This document shows, piece after piece, positions 44,840 to 53,320 of a stretch of 64,000 nucleotides of DNA. The notes under the pieces were generated by a model, which had not been told where the DNA came from, did no database searches, and saw nothing but the letters and a program-made list of their open reading frames with translations. Source of the DNA: Arthrobacter sp. PAMC25564 (GTDB lineage Bacteria > Actinomycetota > Actinomycetes > Actinomycetales > Micrococcaceae); NCBI RefSeq assembly GCF_004798705.1, contig NZ_CP039290.1:3968001-4032000 (forward strand), read 5' to 3'. Positions within the stretch are counted from its first letter, which is position 1. Each line of letters begins with the position of its first letter. A program made the translations under genes and the position numbers.

Positions 44840-46141
44840 TCAGCGGCTTATTGTGGCCTGACGCACCACTTCGCCCCACGACTGTTGCGCGAGGTCAGCC
44901 ACCGACGCCAGGATTTCCGACGGCGGCAAGGACAGATCCAGCGGGAATTCTACGATGTCGATGTCTGTATTGAGGATCCGCCGCAGCTTGATTTCGCCTG
45001 CGCCCGGGTAGATCAGCCACGCCGTGGGCACCCTCAGTGAGGTGCAGTAGGCCAGCATCCGGTAATGGTCCCCCGAGAGGGACGCGCCGAGGTCGGCAGC
45101 CGCCTGGTACTTGGCCTCGTAAACCATCACCGGCCGGCCGCCCAGGAAATGGACCGCGCCGGGCTGCACCACGATCCGGTCGGAGTCGCGGACGGCCTCG
45201 TTGAGCAGCGCGTTGTAGCGAAGGCGCATCTCCCCCGGAAACGCCGCCATGGCCTGCCGCAACGCCGTCCCGACGAAGTCCTCGAAAACTTTGGACATGT
45301 CCACCACAAACGACGCCGACTGCTGCTTCCCGTCGCCGGCCTCCGCCGAGGCGTTGCGCAGGATCACCTCGGCTAGCCGGAGCGCCGCGTGGTACCGAGT
45401 GTTCATCCGGCTGGCACGCCATACCGGGAGCGGCGCTCCTGACTGAAGGCGGGTCACGGCGTCGAGCTTTCCCTTCAGCTGCCGTAAACGGCTGAGCACT
45501 TCCGGACGCACACCCGGGACCTGGGACATCCGCTCAAGCGCGGCGCGCAGGATCCGGTTTTCCGCGATGTCCTCGGTGAACTCGTCGTAGGAGACCTCCA
45601 GGGGGACCAGCATCCCGGGCCGGCGCGAGATCTGGTCCGAAATCCGGATCCGGCCCTTGACCGTCCGGAGCGATTCCTCCACATTGAGGTAGCCCTGCAG
45701 CACGCCGCGGCTCAGCGCACGGTCCGCCAGTTGTGCGAGGGACTCGGCCAGGGCACTCCACAGCTCGGTTTCCTCGACCGCGGCCACGGAATCATCCCGG
45801 AAGCCCTGCTCCCCCGCGTAGCCGAGCAGGAACAGGAGCCTGCCCAGGCCAAGGCGTTCCTTGGGCCGCACCTCAAGCTGCACCGCCGGGGTGCGCACCG
45901 AGCCCACCTTTCCCACGGGCTCGATCCGGTACAGACCCAGGCCCATCGGCGAGGCCTTGGCCAGGCCGCTGCCGTTGACGTAGGCGGCGCTGGCAGGGTC
46001 GAGCCGCTCCACAACCCCACCCGAGAGCTCATCCAGCACGATCCGGCGCACCGCCGCGGCGGGACCGCGGGACGTTGCCGGCCCGTGGGACGTCACCGGT
46101 CCCGCGGACGTCCCGGGCCGCTGCAGGCTAGACGCGCGCAA
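44840..46141 (-). CDS. mcrC: McrC-like restriction subunit
   Basis: A 433-residue McrC-family protein. The N-terminal half contains LEVRPKERLGLGRLLFLLGY and the central part VKGRIRISDQI and ENRILRAALE, typical of McrC. The C-terminal nuclease has the PD-(D/E)XK residues in SDRIVVQPG and VMVYEAKYQ. With the McrB-like GTPase/ATPase it should cleave modified (methylated) DNA. It overlaps the upstream mcrB-like gene by 14 bases. The first 30 residues repeat Gly-Pro-rich triplets and are probably unconserved. Confidence 0.88.
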   Translation of the reverse strand: MRASSLQRPGTSAGPVTSHGPATSRGPAAAVRRIVLDELSGGVVERLDPASAAYVNGSGLAKASPMGLGLYRIEPVGKVGSVRTPAVQLEVRPKERLGLGRLLFLLGYAGEQGFRDDSVAAVEETELWSALAESLAQLADRALSRGVLQGYLNVEESLRTVKGRIRISDQISRRPGMLVPLEVSYDEFTEDIAENRILRAALERMSQVPGVRPEVLSRLRQLKGKLDAVTRLQSGAPLPVWRASRMNTRYHAALRLAEVILRNASAEAGDGKQQSASFVVDMSKVFEDFVGTALRQAMAAFPGEMRLRYNALLNEAVRDSDRIVVQPGAVHFLGGRPVMVYEAKYQAAADLGASLSGDHYRMLAYCTSLRVPTAWLIYPGAGEIKLRRILNTDIDIVEFPLDLSLPPSEILASVADLAQQSWGEVVRQATISR

Positions 46142-48359
46142 GGCGGGCGAGCAGTTGGTCCAGTCCGAACCGCTCCTCCAGCTGGGCCCGGTTGAGCTGG
46201 CCGTGATAGTGCTCCTCGAGCAGCGGCATCAGCTCGTACTTCCAGATCCGGCGCAGGCCCTTCGGAGTCTGGGCGGACTTCTTCATGAAGTAGGACGGCC
46301 CGATCATGAGGTCCCGGTCCCACTCGTCGATCGCGTCGTTCAGTGCGTCCAGCAGCAGGGCCGGCGTCGTATCCAGGTTCCGCGCCTGCAGGAACCGCAG
46401 CAGCGAGCCCTTCACCGGCTCGGTCTTCGGGTGCAGCTCGATGAAGGAGAAGCGGCGGCGGATGGCCGCATCCATCATCGCGATGGAACGGTCCGCGGTG
46501 TTCATGGTCCCGATGATGTACAGGTTGTCCGGCAGCGTGAACGGCTCGTTGGGGCTGTACTGGAGATAGATCCGGTCGTCGCGGTATTCGAGCAGGAAGT
46601 ACAGCTCACCGAAAACCTTCGCCAGGTTCGCCCGGTTCATCTCATCGATGATCAGGAAGTACGGCTTGCTCTCGTTGCCGGGTTTGGCGGCCTCTTCGGC
46701 GATCCGGCGCAGCGGACCGGCCACGAGCTTGAAGGAAACCTGACCCTCTTCGGTCTTGTCCGGACGGAAGCCCTCGAAGAAATCCTCATAGGCGTACGAG
46801 GGGTGGAACTGCACGAGCTTGACCCGCTCGTCCGTGGTGTCCCCTGCCAGCTGGGCCGCAAGGTGCTTGGCCAGGTAGGTCTTGCCGGTTCCGGGCGGCC
46901 CGTAGAGCACCAGCTGCCGGTTCTCCTCCAGGAGTTCGGCGATTTCCTGCAACGGCTCCAGGTCCATGTGCAGGGACGCGGCAAATTCGGGCGTCAGGGG
47001 GCGGAACCCTTCACAAGCGGGTTCGACGGCGGCGGCCGGCTGCTCGCCCTCCTCGGCTTCGGCTTCCGCTTCGACCGGCAGGAGTGCCTCGAGCGAGGCG
47101 ATGACGCGGGTGATGTCCACGATGATCCCGGCGGTGGCCAGCTGGCGCTGCACGTGCCGGGGCAGCTCGGTCATGTCATGGGTCTCGTCGAACCAGCGGA
47201 CCTTGCGGCGCAGCCGGCGGTTGTCATCGTGGTGCTCAGGTTCGCCGAGGACCACGCCGACCCGGACGGCGCCCGAGCTCTGGGAGAGGGCCAGGTCGCC
47301 CGGCTTCATGACGGTCAGGAAGGCGAAGACGGCGGTCTTGGTATCTTCGCGCTCCACATAGCCGAGGTGTTTGTAGTCCTCGTCCACGGCATGCTGGACC
47401 AGTCCGGCCGTGACGCCCGGATCCAGCAGGCGGAGGTGCTCGACATCGAGCGTCACCGTTTCCTCGGCCTGCCAGGCCGCGAGGAGCTCGGCGTTGTCAT
47501 GGTAGGTGCGCAGCAGCCATGCTCGGCGGCCCGGATCGCCGACCTTCCGCCATTGGCTGACCAGCTGGCGGGAGTACCAGTCGATCCGCTGGCCGGCCTG
47601 CTCGTCGAGGTGGAGCCGGATGCGGTGGATGTCCGCCGAGATTTCCTCGTCGCTGTCACCCTTCGCCCCGCCGACCAGGGAGGCGAAGGCATCGCGGATC
47701 TCCTGGCGTTCGACGTCGGCCACAACGGGTTCGAAGTAGCTGGGCCAGACCAGGAATTCGATGCTGCGGCGGATGGCCGGCTGGTCGTCGGGGGTGCCGG
47801 CGACCAGCTGGTGGAAGGCCAGCGGGTCCTTGACGGCAGCGGCGACGACGCCGGCGGGACGCTGGGCGACGTGCTTCACGAAGCGGCAAAGCCACTTCAG
47901 GTGATCCCAGATGGTCCAGTTGAACTCAGCCGTGCGGTCCCGGATCACGCCGTGGTCCGTCATGCCCGCGTAGAGCTCGTCCGGGAGCTCCAACGGGGGT
48001 TCCAGCCAGCTCGCGGCCTCGGCCACCCGTGCGCGCTTGACCTTGAGCGACTTCACCTCATGGGCCAGCGGCAGGGACTGCAGGAAGAGCAGTTCCACGG
48101 CCAGCTGTTTGGCTCCGCGCGACGCCCCCTCGAGGTTCTGCCGGAGGTTCGTCATCATGGGGGCCTTGGAGTCCGGAACACCGCGTTCGAGGCGGTCCAA
48201 TAACTCCGCGGCGGCCGGCACCGACCACGTTTTGGTGCGCCCGTCCAGGGCCGACGGCCTGCCGTGCAGTCCCGGGCCCAAGACAAACCAGGCAGCGTCT
48301 TCGATCTCTTTGGAGATGCCGAGGGCACGGTGCATGGCAGGCTTTTTGGATGGGGTCAT
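46128..48359 (-). CDS. McrB-like AAA+ motor subunit
   Basis: A 743-residue protein. The C-terminal 280 residues are the McrB AAA+ domain: Walker A LYGPPGTGKTYLAK near residue 482, Walker B FLIIDEMNRANLAKVFGELY, and the family signature IIGTMNTADRSIAMMD followed by AIRRRFSF. The N-terminal 450 residues hold no domain I recognise and probably recognise modified DNA. It drives the McrC nuclease by nucleotide hydrolysis. Gene order mcrB-mcrC and the overlap are typical of type IV restriction systems. Confidence 0.88.
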   Translation of the reverse strand: MTPSKKPAMHRALGISKEIEDAAWFVLGPGLHGRPSALDGRTKTWSVPAAAELLDRLERGVPDSKAPMMTNLRQNLEGASRGAKQLAVELLFLQSLPLAHEVKSLKVKRARVAEAASWLEPPLELPDELYAGMTDHGVIRDRTAEFNWTIWDHLKWLCRFVKHVAQRPAGVVAAAVKDPLAFHQLVAGTPDDQPAIRRSIEFLVWPSYFEPVVADVERQEIRDAFASLVGGAKGDSDEEISADIHRIRLHLDEQAGQRIDWYSRQLVSQWRKVGDPGRRAWLLRTYHDNAELLAAWQAEETVTLDVEHLRLLDPGVTAGLVQHAVDEDYKHLGYVEREDTKTAVFAFLTVMKPGDLALSQSSGAVRVGVVLGEPEHHDDNRRLRRKVRWFDETHDMTELPRHVQRQLATAGIIVDITRVIASLEALLPVEAEAEAEEGEQPAAAVEPACEGFRPLTPEFAASLHMDLEPLQEIAELLEENRQLVLYGPPGTGKTYLAKHLAAQLAGDTTDERVKLVQFHPSYAYEDFFEGFRPDKTEEGQVSFKLVAGPLRRIAEEAAKPGNESKPYFLIIDEMNRANLAKVFGELYFLLEYRDDRIYLQYSPNEPFTLPDNLYIIGTMNTADRSIAMMDAAIRRRFSFIELHPKTEPVKGSLLRFLQARNLDTTPALLLDALNDAIDEWDRDLMIGPSYFMKKSAQTPKGLRRIWKYELMPLLEEHYHGQLNRAQLEERFGLDQLLARLARV

Positions 48360-48420
48360 GCTCCCAATTTACAGGCTTAAGCTGAACGCCCGCATTAAGC
48401 CCAGGCTGCGGCTACTGCTC

Positions 48421-48456
48421 AGTAGCTACCGGCAGGCACGGTTGCCGGTAGCTACT
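48421..48456. terminator. Hairpin at the end of the small membrane gene
   Basis: Fourteen-base perfect arms (48421-48434 and 48443-48456) enclose an eight-base loop. The inner arm overlaps the stop codon of the gene ending at 48452, which it probably terminates. Confidence 0.65.
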
Positions 48457-48706
48457 TGGCTGCGGGAGCCCCCTTGACACCGAAGGTGAAATAGCTGCCC
48501 GGTCCGATGAAGTTGATCAGCGTGATCCCCCGCCACATGGCTTTGCTGCCGCGGATCTGCTCTGCCGGGCGGCGGGATATGTCCCGCTGCGCCGCGACCA
48601 GGAGGCTCAACTGGACGACGGCGGCGGCAATGGTTCCGAACCGCGCCAGCGGCGAGAGTTCCTTCCACGACTTCTTCTTCCGTGCGTTCTTGCTTCTGTT
48701 CGTCAT
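48452..48706 (-). CDS. Small membrane protein resembling PLDc_N
   Basis: An 84-residue protein with a basic N-terminus (RSKNARKKKSWKEL) and two hydrophobic stretches near residues 22-42 and 60-78. The segment MWRGITLINFIGPGSYFTFG resembles the PLDc_N (phospholipase D-nuclease N-terminal) membrane module. The ATG at 48706 is chosen because AAGGAG is eight bases upstream; a GTG two codons earlier is too close. Function unknown. Confidence 0.75.
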   Translation of the reverse strand: MTNRSKNARKKKSWKELSPLARFGTIAAAVVQLSLLVAAQRDISRRPAEQIRGSKAMWRGITLINFIGPGSYFTFGVKGAPAAK

Positions 48707-48770
48707 CGTCACAGCTCCTTGCTTCCGGGGTTGTTCATTGTAGGGGTGATTTGTGCACCTGAGGAAGAGG

Positions 48771-49229
48771 CTATGGGACCGGGGGGACTACGGCCGCGTG
48801 GACAGCAGTGAACGGCGCGAGCCGCTCCTTCTGCTCCGGCGTGAGGCGCAGCACCCGCCCGGTGGCCTCTTCGACGAACGCGAGATGGCTCGTGGCCCGG
48901 ACGCAGTCCTCGCCGGTCACGGGATCCTGCACGAGGTAGTGGATGTCGAAGCTGGCGCCCTTGACGGCGCCGATCCAAAGCTGGACCACCGCCGGCACGT
49001 TGCGGTATTCGAGCGTCCGGACGTAGCGGATCTTATGCTCCACCACGAGGGCGAGGGTTCCCTCCGGGATGTCGCTGAAGAGCGGCACCGGCGGCTCCAT
49101 TCCGGGCAGTCCGGGCCCGCGCGGGGGCCCGAAGCCCGCGATCCGGGCCTCCTCCAGAATCCGGACCACTTGGACGTTGTTGATGTGGCCGTAGGCGTCC
49201 ATGTCGCCCCAGCGCATCGGCACCCGAAC
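48771..49229 (-). CDS. Acyl-CoA thioesterase, hotdog fold
   Basis: A 152-residue 4HBT-type thioesterase. The motif RWGDMDAYGHINNVQVVRILEEAR holds the Asp and the His-Asn turn of the active site, and EHKIRYVRTLEYRN is the second hotdog strand pair. These enzymes cleave acyl-CoA thioesters. Starts at ATG 49223 or GTG 49229 are possible; GGAGG is best spaced for the GTG. It lies 56 bases after the ABC exporter stop and could be co-transcribed. Confidence 0.88.
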   Translation of the reverse strand, partial: VRVPMRWGDMDAYGHINNVQVVRILEEARIAGFGPPRGPGLPGMEPPVPLFSDIPEGTLALVVEHKIRYVRTLEYRNVPAVVQLWIGAVKGASFDIHYLVQDPVTGEDCVRATSHLAFVEEATGRVLRLTPEQKERLAPFTAVHAAVVPPVP

Positions 49230-49285
49230 CTCCAGGCGCCTGCCGCCGGGGGCAGCCGGGTCCGGGGCGGCCGTGCCGGCGGCGC

Positions 49286-51325
49286 TCAGCTCCGCACCGC
49301 CGTCGTGTCTTCCACGGCACGGTCCGAGGAGGCCGCGTCGGCGTCTTCACCGGCGAACTGGGACATGTAGAGGCGGTAGTAGGCGCCCTTCAGTTCCAGC
49401 AGCTCGGCGTGCCGGCCCTGCTCCACGATGCGGCCGGCTTCCATCACCAGGATGGTGTCGGCGTCGCGGATGGTGGAGAGCCGGTGGGCGATCACGAAGC
49501 TGGTGCGCTCCGTGCGCAGCGCAGCCATGGCCTTCTGGACCAGGACTTCGGTGCGGGTATCCACGGAACTGGTGGCCTCGTCCAGGATCAGCAGCGAGGG
49601 GTTGGCGACGAAGGCCCGGGCGATGGTGATCAGCTGCTTTTCGCCGGCGCTGACGTTGTTGCCTTCCTCGTCGATGATCGTGTTGTACCCGTCGGGCAGC
49701 GCCCGGACGAATCGGTCCACGAAGGTGGCCTTGGCCGCTTCCATGACCTGCTCTTCGGTGGCGTCCAGCTTGCCGTAGCGGATGTTGTCGTAGATTGTGC
49801 CGCCGAACAGCCAGGCGTCCTGCAGGACCATGCCCACCTTGGAGCGCAGTTCCGCGCGGCTCAGCTGCGTGATGTCCACCCCGTCCAGGGTAATGCTGCC
49901 GGCGTTCAGCTCATAGAAGCGCATCACAAGGTTCACCAGCGTGGTCTTGCCGGCACCCGTCGGGCCGACAATCGCGACGGTATGCCCGGGCTCGGCCGTG
50001 AAGGACAGGTCCCCGATCAGCGGCTTGTCCGGGGTGTAGCTGAAGCTGACGTGCCTGAACTCGACGTGGCCGTCGGTCTTGGCCGGCAGCTGCTCGGTGG
50101 CGGTCTCGGCGTCCTGCTCCTCGGCGTCGAGGAACTCAAAGACCCGCTCGGCGGAGGCGACGCCGGACTGCAGCATGTTGGCCATGCCCGCCATCTGGCC
50201 CAGCGGCTGGGTGAATTCGCGCGAGTACTGGATGAACGCCGTGGCGTCACCCAGGCTCATTCCGCCGGCGGCAACCCGGAGTCCGCCGACGACGGCGATC
50301 CCCACGTAGCTGAGGTAGGACACGAACTGCATGACCGGCATGATCATGCCGGAGACGAACTGCGCCCCGAAGCTGGCCTTGTAGAGCGCCTCGTTCCGCT
50401 CGTCGAAGCGGGCCAGCATGTCGGCGTCCCGGCCGAAGACACGGACCAGGTCATGCCCGGAGAACGATTCCTCGATCTGGCCGTTGAGCTCGCCGGTGTT
50501 CTTCCACTGGGAGGCGAAGAGCTTCTGGCTGCGGGAGCCGATGATGCCGGCAGCAACGCCGGAGAGCGGAAGCGCGATCAGGGCGATCAGGGCGAGCTGC
50601 CACGAGACGATGAACATCATGATGACGATCCCGAGCACCGTCAGCGCCGAATTCACCAGCTGGGCGAAGGCCTGCTGGAGTGCCTGCTGGATGTTGTCCA
50701 CGTCGTTGGTGACGCGGGACAGGATGTCGCCGCGCTGGCGGGTGTCGAAGTAGTTCAGCGGGAGCTTGTTCAGCTTCTTCTCGGTGTCATTGCGGAGCTG
50801 GCGGACCACCCGCATCACGAGGATGTTCAGGACATAGCCCTGCAGCCAGAGGAAGATGTTGGCGACGAAGTACATCACCAGGACAACGCTGATGAGGAAC
50901 GCGAGCTTCTGGAAATCGATGCCCACGCCCGGGATGAGGTCCATCTTGGCCAGCATGTCCGCGAAGTTGTTGTCGCCGCGGGCGCGCAGCCCATCCACGA
51001 ACTGCTCCTTGCTGACCCCGGCGGGCAACTGCTTGCCGACGACTCCCCCGAAGATCACGTCCATCGCCTGGCCCAGGATCCGGGGGGCGATCACGTTCAG
51101 GACGACGGCGACCGCCACGAGTCCGAGCACCAGGACGATGCCGGCCCGCTCGGGTTTCAACAGCCCCATGAGCCGTTTGGCCGAGGGCCAGAAGTGCTGG
51201 GCCTTCTTGGCCGGCACAGCGCCGAACATGCCGCCGTCGGCCTCGCCGGGAGTGAATTCCTCCTCGTAGAAGTCCTCGTCGTTGGCGGCGGCGTCCGGTA
51301 CGGAGACCTTCTCGGTGCTGCTCAT
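49286..51325 (-). CDS. ABC exporter half-transporter with canonical ATP site residues
   Basis: A 679-residue fusion of a six-helix membrane domain and an ATPase domain. Walker A is GPTGAGKTT and Walker B is LLILDEATSSVD, with the catalytic glutamate present. Its signature motif is degenerate (VSAGEKQ in place of LSGGQ). The first 60 residues are an acidic cytoplasmic extension. It overlaps the upstream half-transporter by four bases. Together they match the heterodimeric multidrug-exporter pattern (BmrCD, TM287/288), in which one ATP site is degenerate. Substrate unknown. Confidence 0.92.
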   Translation of the reverse strand: MSSTEKVSVPDAAANDEDFYEEEFTPGEADGGMFGAVPAKKAQHFWPSAKRLMGLLKPERAGIVLVLGLVAVAVVLNVIAPRILGQAMDVIFGGVVGKQLPAGVSKEQFVDGLRARGDNNFADMLAKMDLIPGVGIDFQKLAFLISVVLVMYFVANIFLWLQGYVLNILVMRVVRQLRNDTEKKLNKLPLNYFDTRQRGDILSRVTNDVDNIQQALQQAFAQLVNSALTVLGIVIMMFIVSWQLALIALIALPLSGVAAGIIGSRSQKLFASQWKNTGELNGQIEESFSGHDLVRVFGRDADMLARFDERNEALYKASFGAQFVSGMIMPVMQFVSYLSYVGIAVVGGLRVAAGGMSLGDATAFIQYSREFTQPLGQMAGMANMLQSGVASAERVFEFLDAEEQDAETATEQLPAKTDGHVEFRHVSFSYTPDKPLIGDLSFTAEPGHTVAIVGPTGAGKTTLVNLVMRFYELNAGSITLDGVDITQLSRAELRSKVGMVLQDAWLFGGTIYDNIRYGKLDATEEQVMEAAKATFVDRFVRALPDGYNTIIDEEGNNVSAGEKQLITIARAFVANPSLLILDEATSSVDTRTEVLVQKAMAALRTERTSFVIAHRLSTIRDADTILVMEAGRIVEQGRHAELLELKGAYYRLYMSQFAGEDADAASSDRAVEDTTAVRS

Positions 51326-53061
51326 GCCACTGCCTCCGCGCTTAGCTGGGACTCAACAATTTCCTGGTAGGTGGGCGATGTTTCCAGCAGTTCCTCGTGT
51401 GTGCCCCGGTCCACGATCCGCCCCTTGTCCAGGACGAGGATCTGGTCCGCATCGGCGATCGTGGAGACGCGCTGGCCGACGATGATCACCGTCGCGTCGG
51501 AGGTCCTGGCCTTGAGCGCGCGGCGCAGCCTGGCGTCCGTGGCCACGTCGAGGGCCGAGAAAGAGTCATCGAACAGGAAGACCTTGGGTTCGGTGACGAG
51601 GGCGCGGGCGATGCACAGCCGTTGCCGCTGGCCGCCGGAGACGTTGGTGCCGCCCTGGGCGATCCGGGAGCCGAGGCCGTCCTTCTTCTCACGCACGAAG
51701 TCCGCGGCCTGGGCCACGTCCAGGGCGTCCCAGAGTTCCTCATCCGTGGCCTCGGGCTTGCCGAAGCGCAGGTTGTGTTCGATGGTTCCCGAGAACAGGT
51801 AGGGCCGCTGCGGCACCATGGCGACGCGCCGGGTGATCTCGGCACGGTCCAGCCTGGTGACGGGGACGCCGTCGAGCAGCACCTCACCCGAGGCGGCGTC
51901 GAAGAGCCGCGGCAGCAGGGCCAGCAGGGTGGTCTTGCCGGCGCCGGTGGAGCCGATGATCGCCACGGTCTGGCCGGGCTCGGCGGTGAAGCTGACGTCG
52001 CTCAGCACGGGCGCCTCGGCGCCGGGGTAGGCAAAGGACACGTTCCGGAACTCCACGCGTCCGGCCTTTTCGGCCGGTGCCACCGGGGTGAGCGGCTCAT
52101 GGATGGAGGGTTCGACGTCGAGCACCTCGCCGATCCGGTCGGCGCAGACCGAGGCGCGGGGGATCATCATGGCCATGAACGTGCCCATCATGACGGCCAT
52201 CAGGATCTGCAGCAGGTACTGCAGGAACGCGGTCAGCGAGCCCACCTGCATCTCGCCGGCGTCAACCCGCTGCCCGCCGAACCACAGCACGGCGGCGGTG
52301 GAGATGTGCAGGATCATGCCGATGGCGGGGAACATCAGCACGAACAAGGCGCCGATCTTCAGCGAGACATCGGTCAGCTCCTGGTTGGCAGCGCCGAACC
52401 GCTCCGCCTCGTGGGGTTCGCGCACGAACGCGCGGACGACGCGGATGCCGATGATCTGCTCGCGGAGGACCCCGTTGAGCCTGTCGATCTTCTTCTGCAT
52501 GGAGCGGAAGAGCGGCATCAGCCGGACCACGAGGTAACCCACCACCACCGTCAGCAGCGGCACCGAGACCCAGACCAGCCAGGACAGGTTGAGGTCCTCG
52601 CGCAGCGCCATGACGATGCCGCCGATGCACATGATGGGCGTGGCGACCATGAAGTTCAGCCCCATCAGCACGAGCATCTGGACCTGCTGGACGTCGTTGG
52701 TGCCGCGCGTGATGAGGGTGGGGGCACCGAAGACGTTGACGTCCTTGGCCGAGAAGCTGCTCACCTTGCGGAAGACGCCCCGCCGCAGGTCGCGGCCGAA
52801 CGCCATCGCGGCCTTCGACCCGAAGTACACCCCAGCGATTGCGGTGGCCACCTGGACCAGTGCCACGCCGAGCATGAGCCCGCCGGTGCGCCAGATGTAG
52901 TCCGTATCGCCCCGGGAGACGCCCTCATCGATGATCTGGGCGTTGAGGCTGGGTAAATACAGGGCCGCGATGGTCGATGCCAACTGGAAGATGATGACGG
53001 CCGCAATGTACGGCAGATATGGCTTGGAATAGCGCCGTATGAGGGTGACGAGCATGCCCAC
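51322..53061 (-). CDS. ABC exporter half-transporter with degenerate Walker B
   Basis: A 579-residue half-transporter with the membrane domain first and an ATPase domain with Walker A GSTGAGKTT, signature VSGGQRQRL and Walker B VFLFDDSFSALD. Aspartate replaces the catalytic glutamate (DDSFSALD), as expected for the subunit that contributes the inactive ATP site of a heterodimeric exporter. It is the first gene of the two-gene unit. Confidence 0.92.
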   Translation of the reverse strand: MGMLVTLIRRYSKPYLPYIAAVIIFQLASTIAALYLPSLNAQIIDEGVSRGDTDYIWRTGGLMLGVALVQVATAIAGVYFGSKAAMAFGRDLRRGVFRKVSSFSAKDVNVFGAPTLITRGTNDVQQVQMLVLMGLNFMVATPIMCIGGIVMALREDLNLSWLVWVSVPLLTVVVGYLVVRLMPLFRSMQKKIDRLNGVLREQIIGIRVVRAFVREPHEAERFGAANQELTDVSLKIGALFVLMFPAIGMILHISTAAVLWFGGQRVDAGEMQVGSLTAFLQYLLQILMAVMMGTFMAMMIPRASVCADRIGEVLDVEPSIHEPLTPVAPAEKAGRVEFRNVSFAYPGAEAPVLSDVSFTAEPGQTVAIIGSTGAGKTTLLALLPRLFDAASGEVLLDGVPVTRLDRAEITRRVAMVPQRPYLFSGTIEHNLRFGKPEATDEELWDALDVAQAADFVREKKDGLGSRIAQGGTNVSGGQRQRLCIARALVTEPKVFLFDDSFSALDVATDARLRRALKARTSDATVIIVGQRVSTIADADQILVLDKGRIVDRGTHEELLETSPTYQEIVESQLSAEAVA

Positions 53062-53320
53062 GAGTCCTTTGGAAACCGGTTAGGGGCCCTCGTTGGAGAG
53101 CCGATGGGAGAGCGCTGAGTGGATGTTGGAAGTGCTAACAGAAGTAATAGCAGACCCGTCCGACAATCCCAGCCATCCAACTGTACGAAGTCCCCTGCCC
53201 CCGAGGAACACAGGACATCCCAGTGTCATCCAAACGAGATGAATTCCCAGCGCCCGCGCTCCGCTGCCTCCCGCCTCCGCTTACCCGGCAGGCTTGCCGG
53301 GGACGGCCGGCCCGGGGATG
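53062..53320. other. Gap with a terminator-like hairpin
   Basis: This 259-base gap precedes the ABC exporter operon and follows the MFS gene on the same strand. CCCGGCA-GGCT-TGCCGGG at 53284-53301 is a short GC-rich hairpin that may end the MFS transcript. The promoter of the exporter should lie here, but no clear boxes were seen. Confidence 0.45.
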
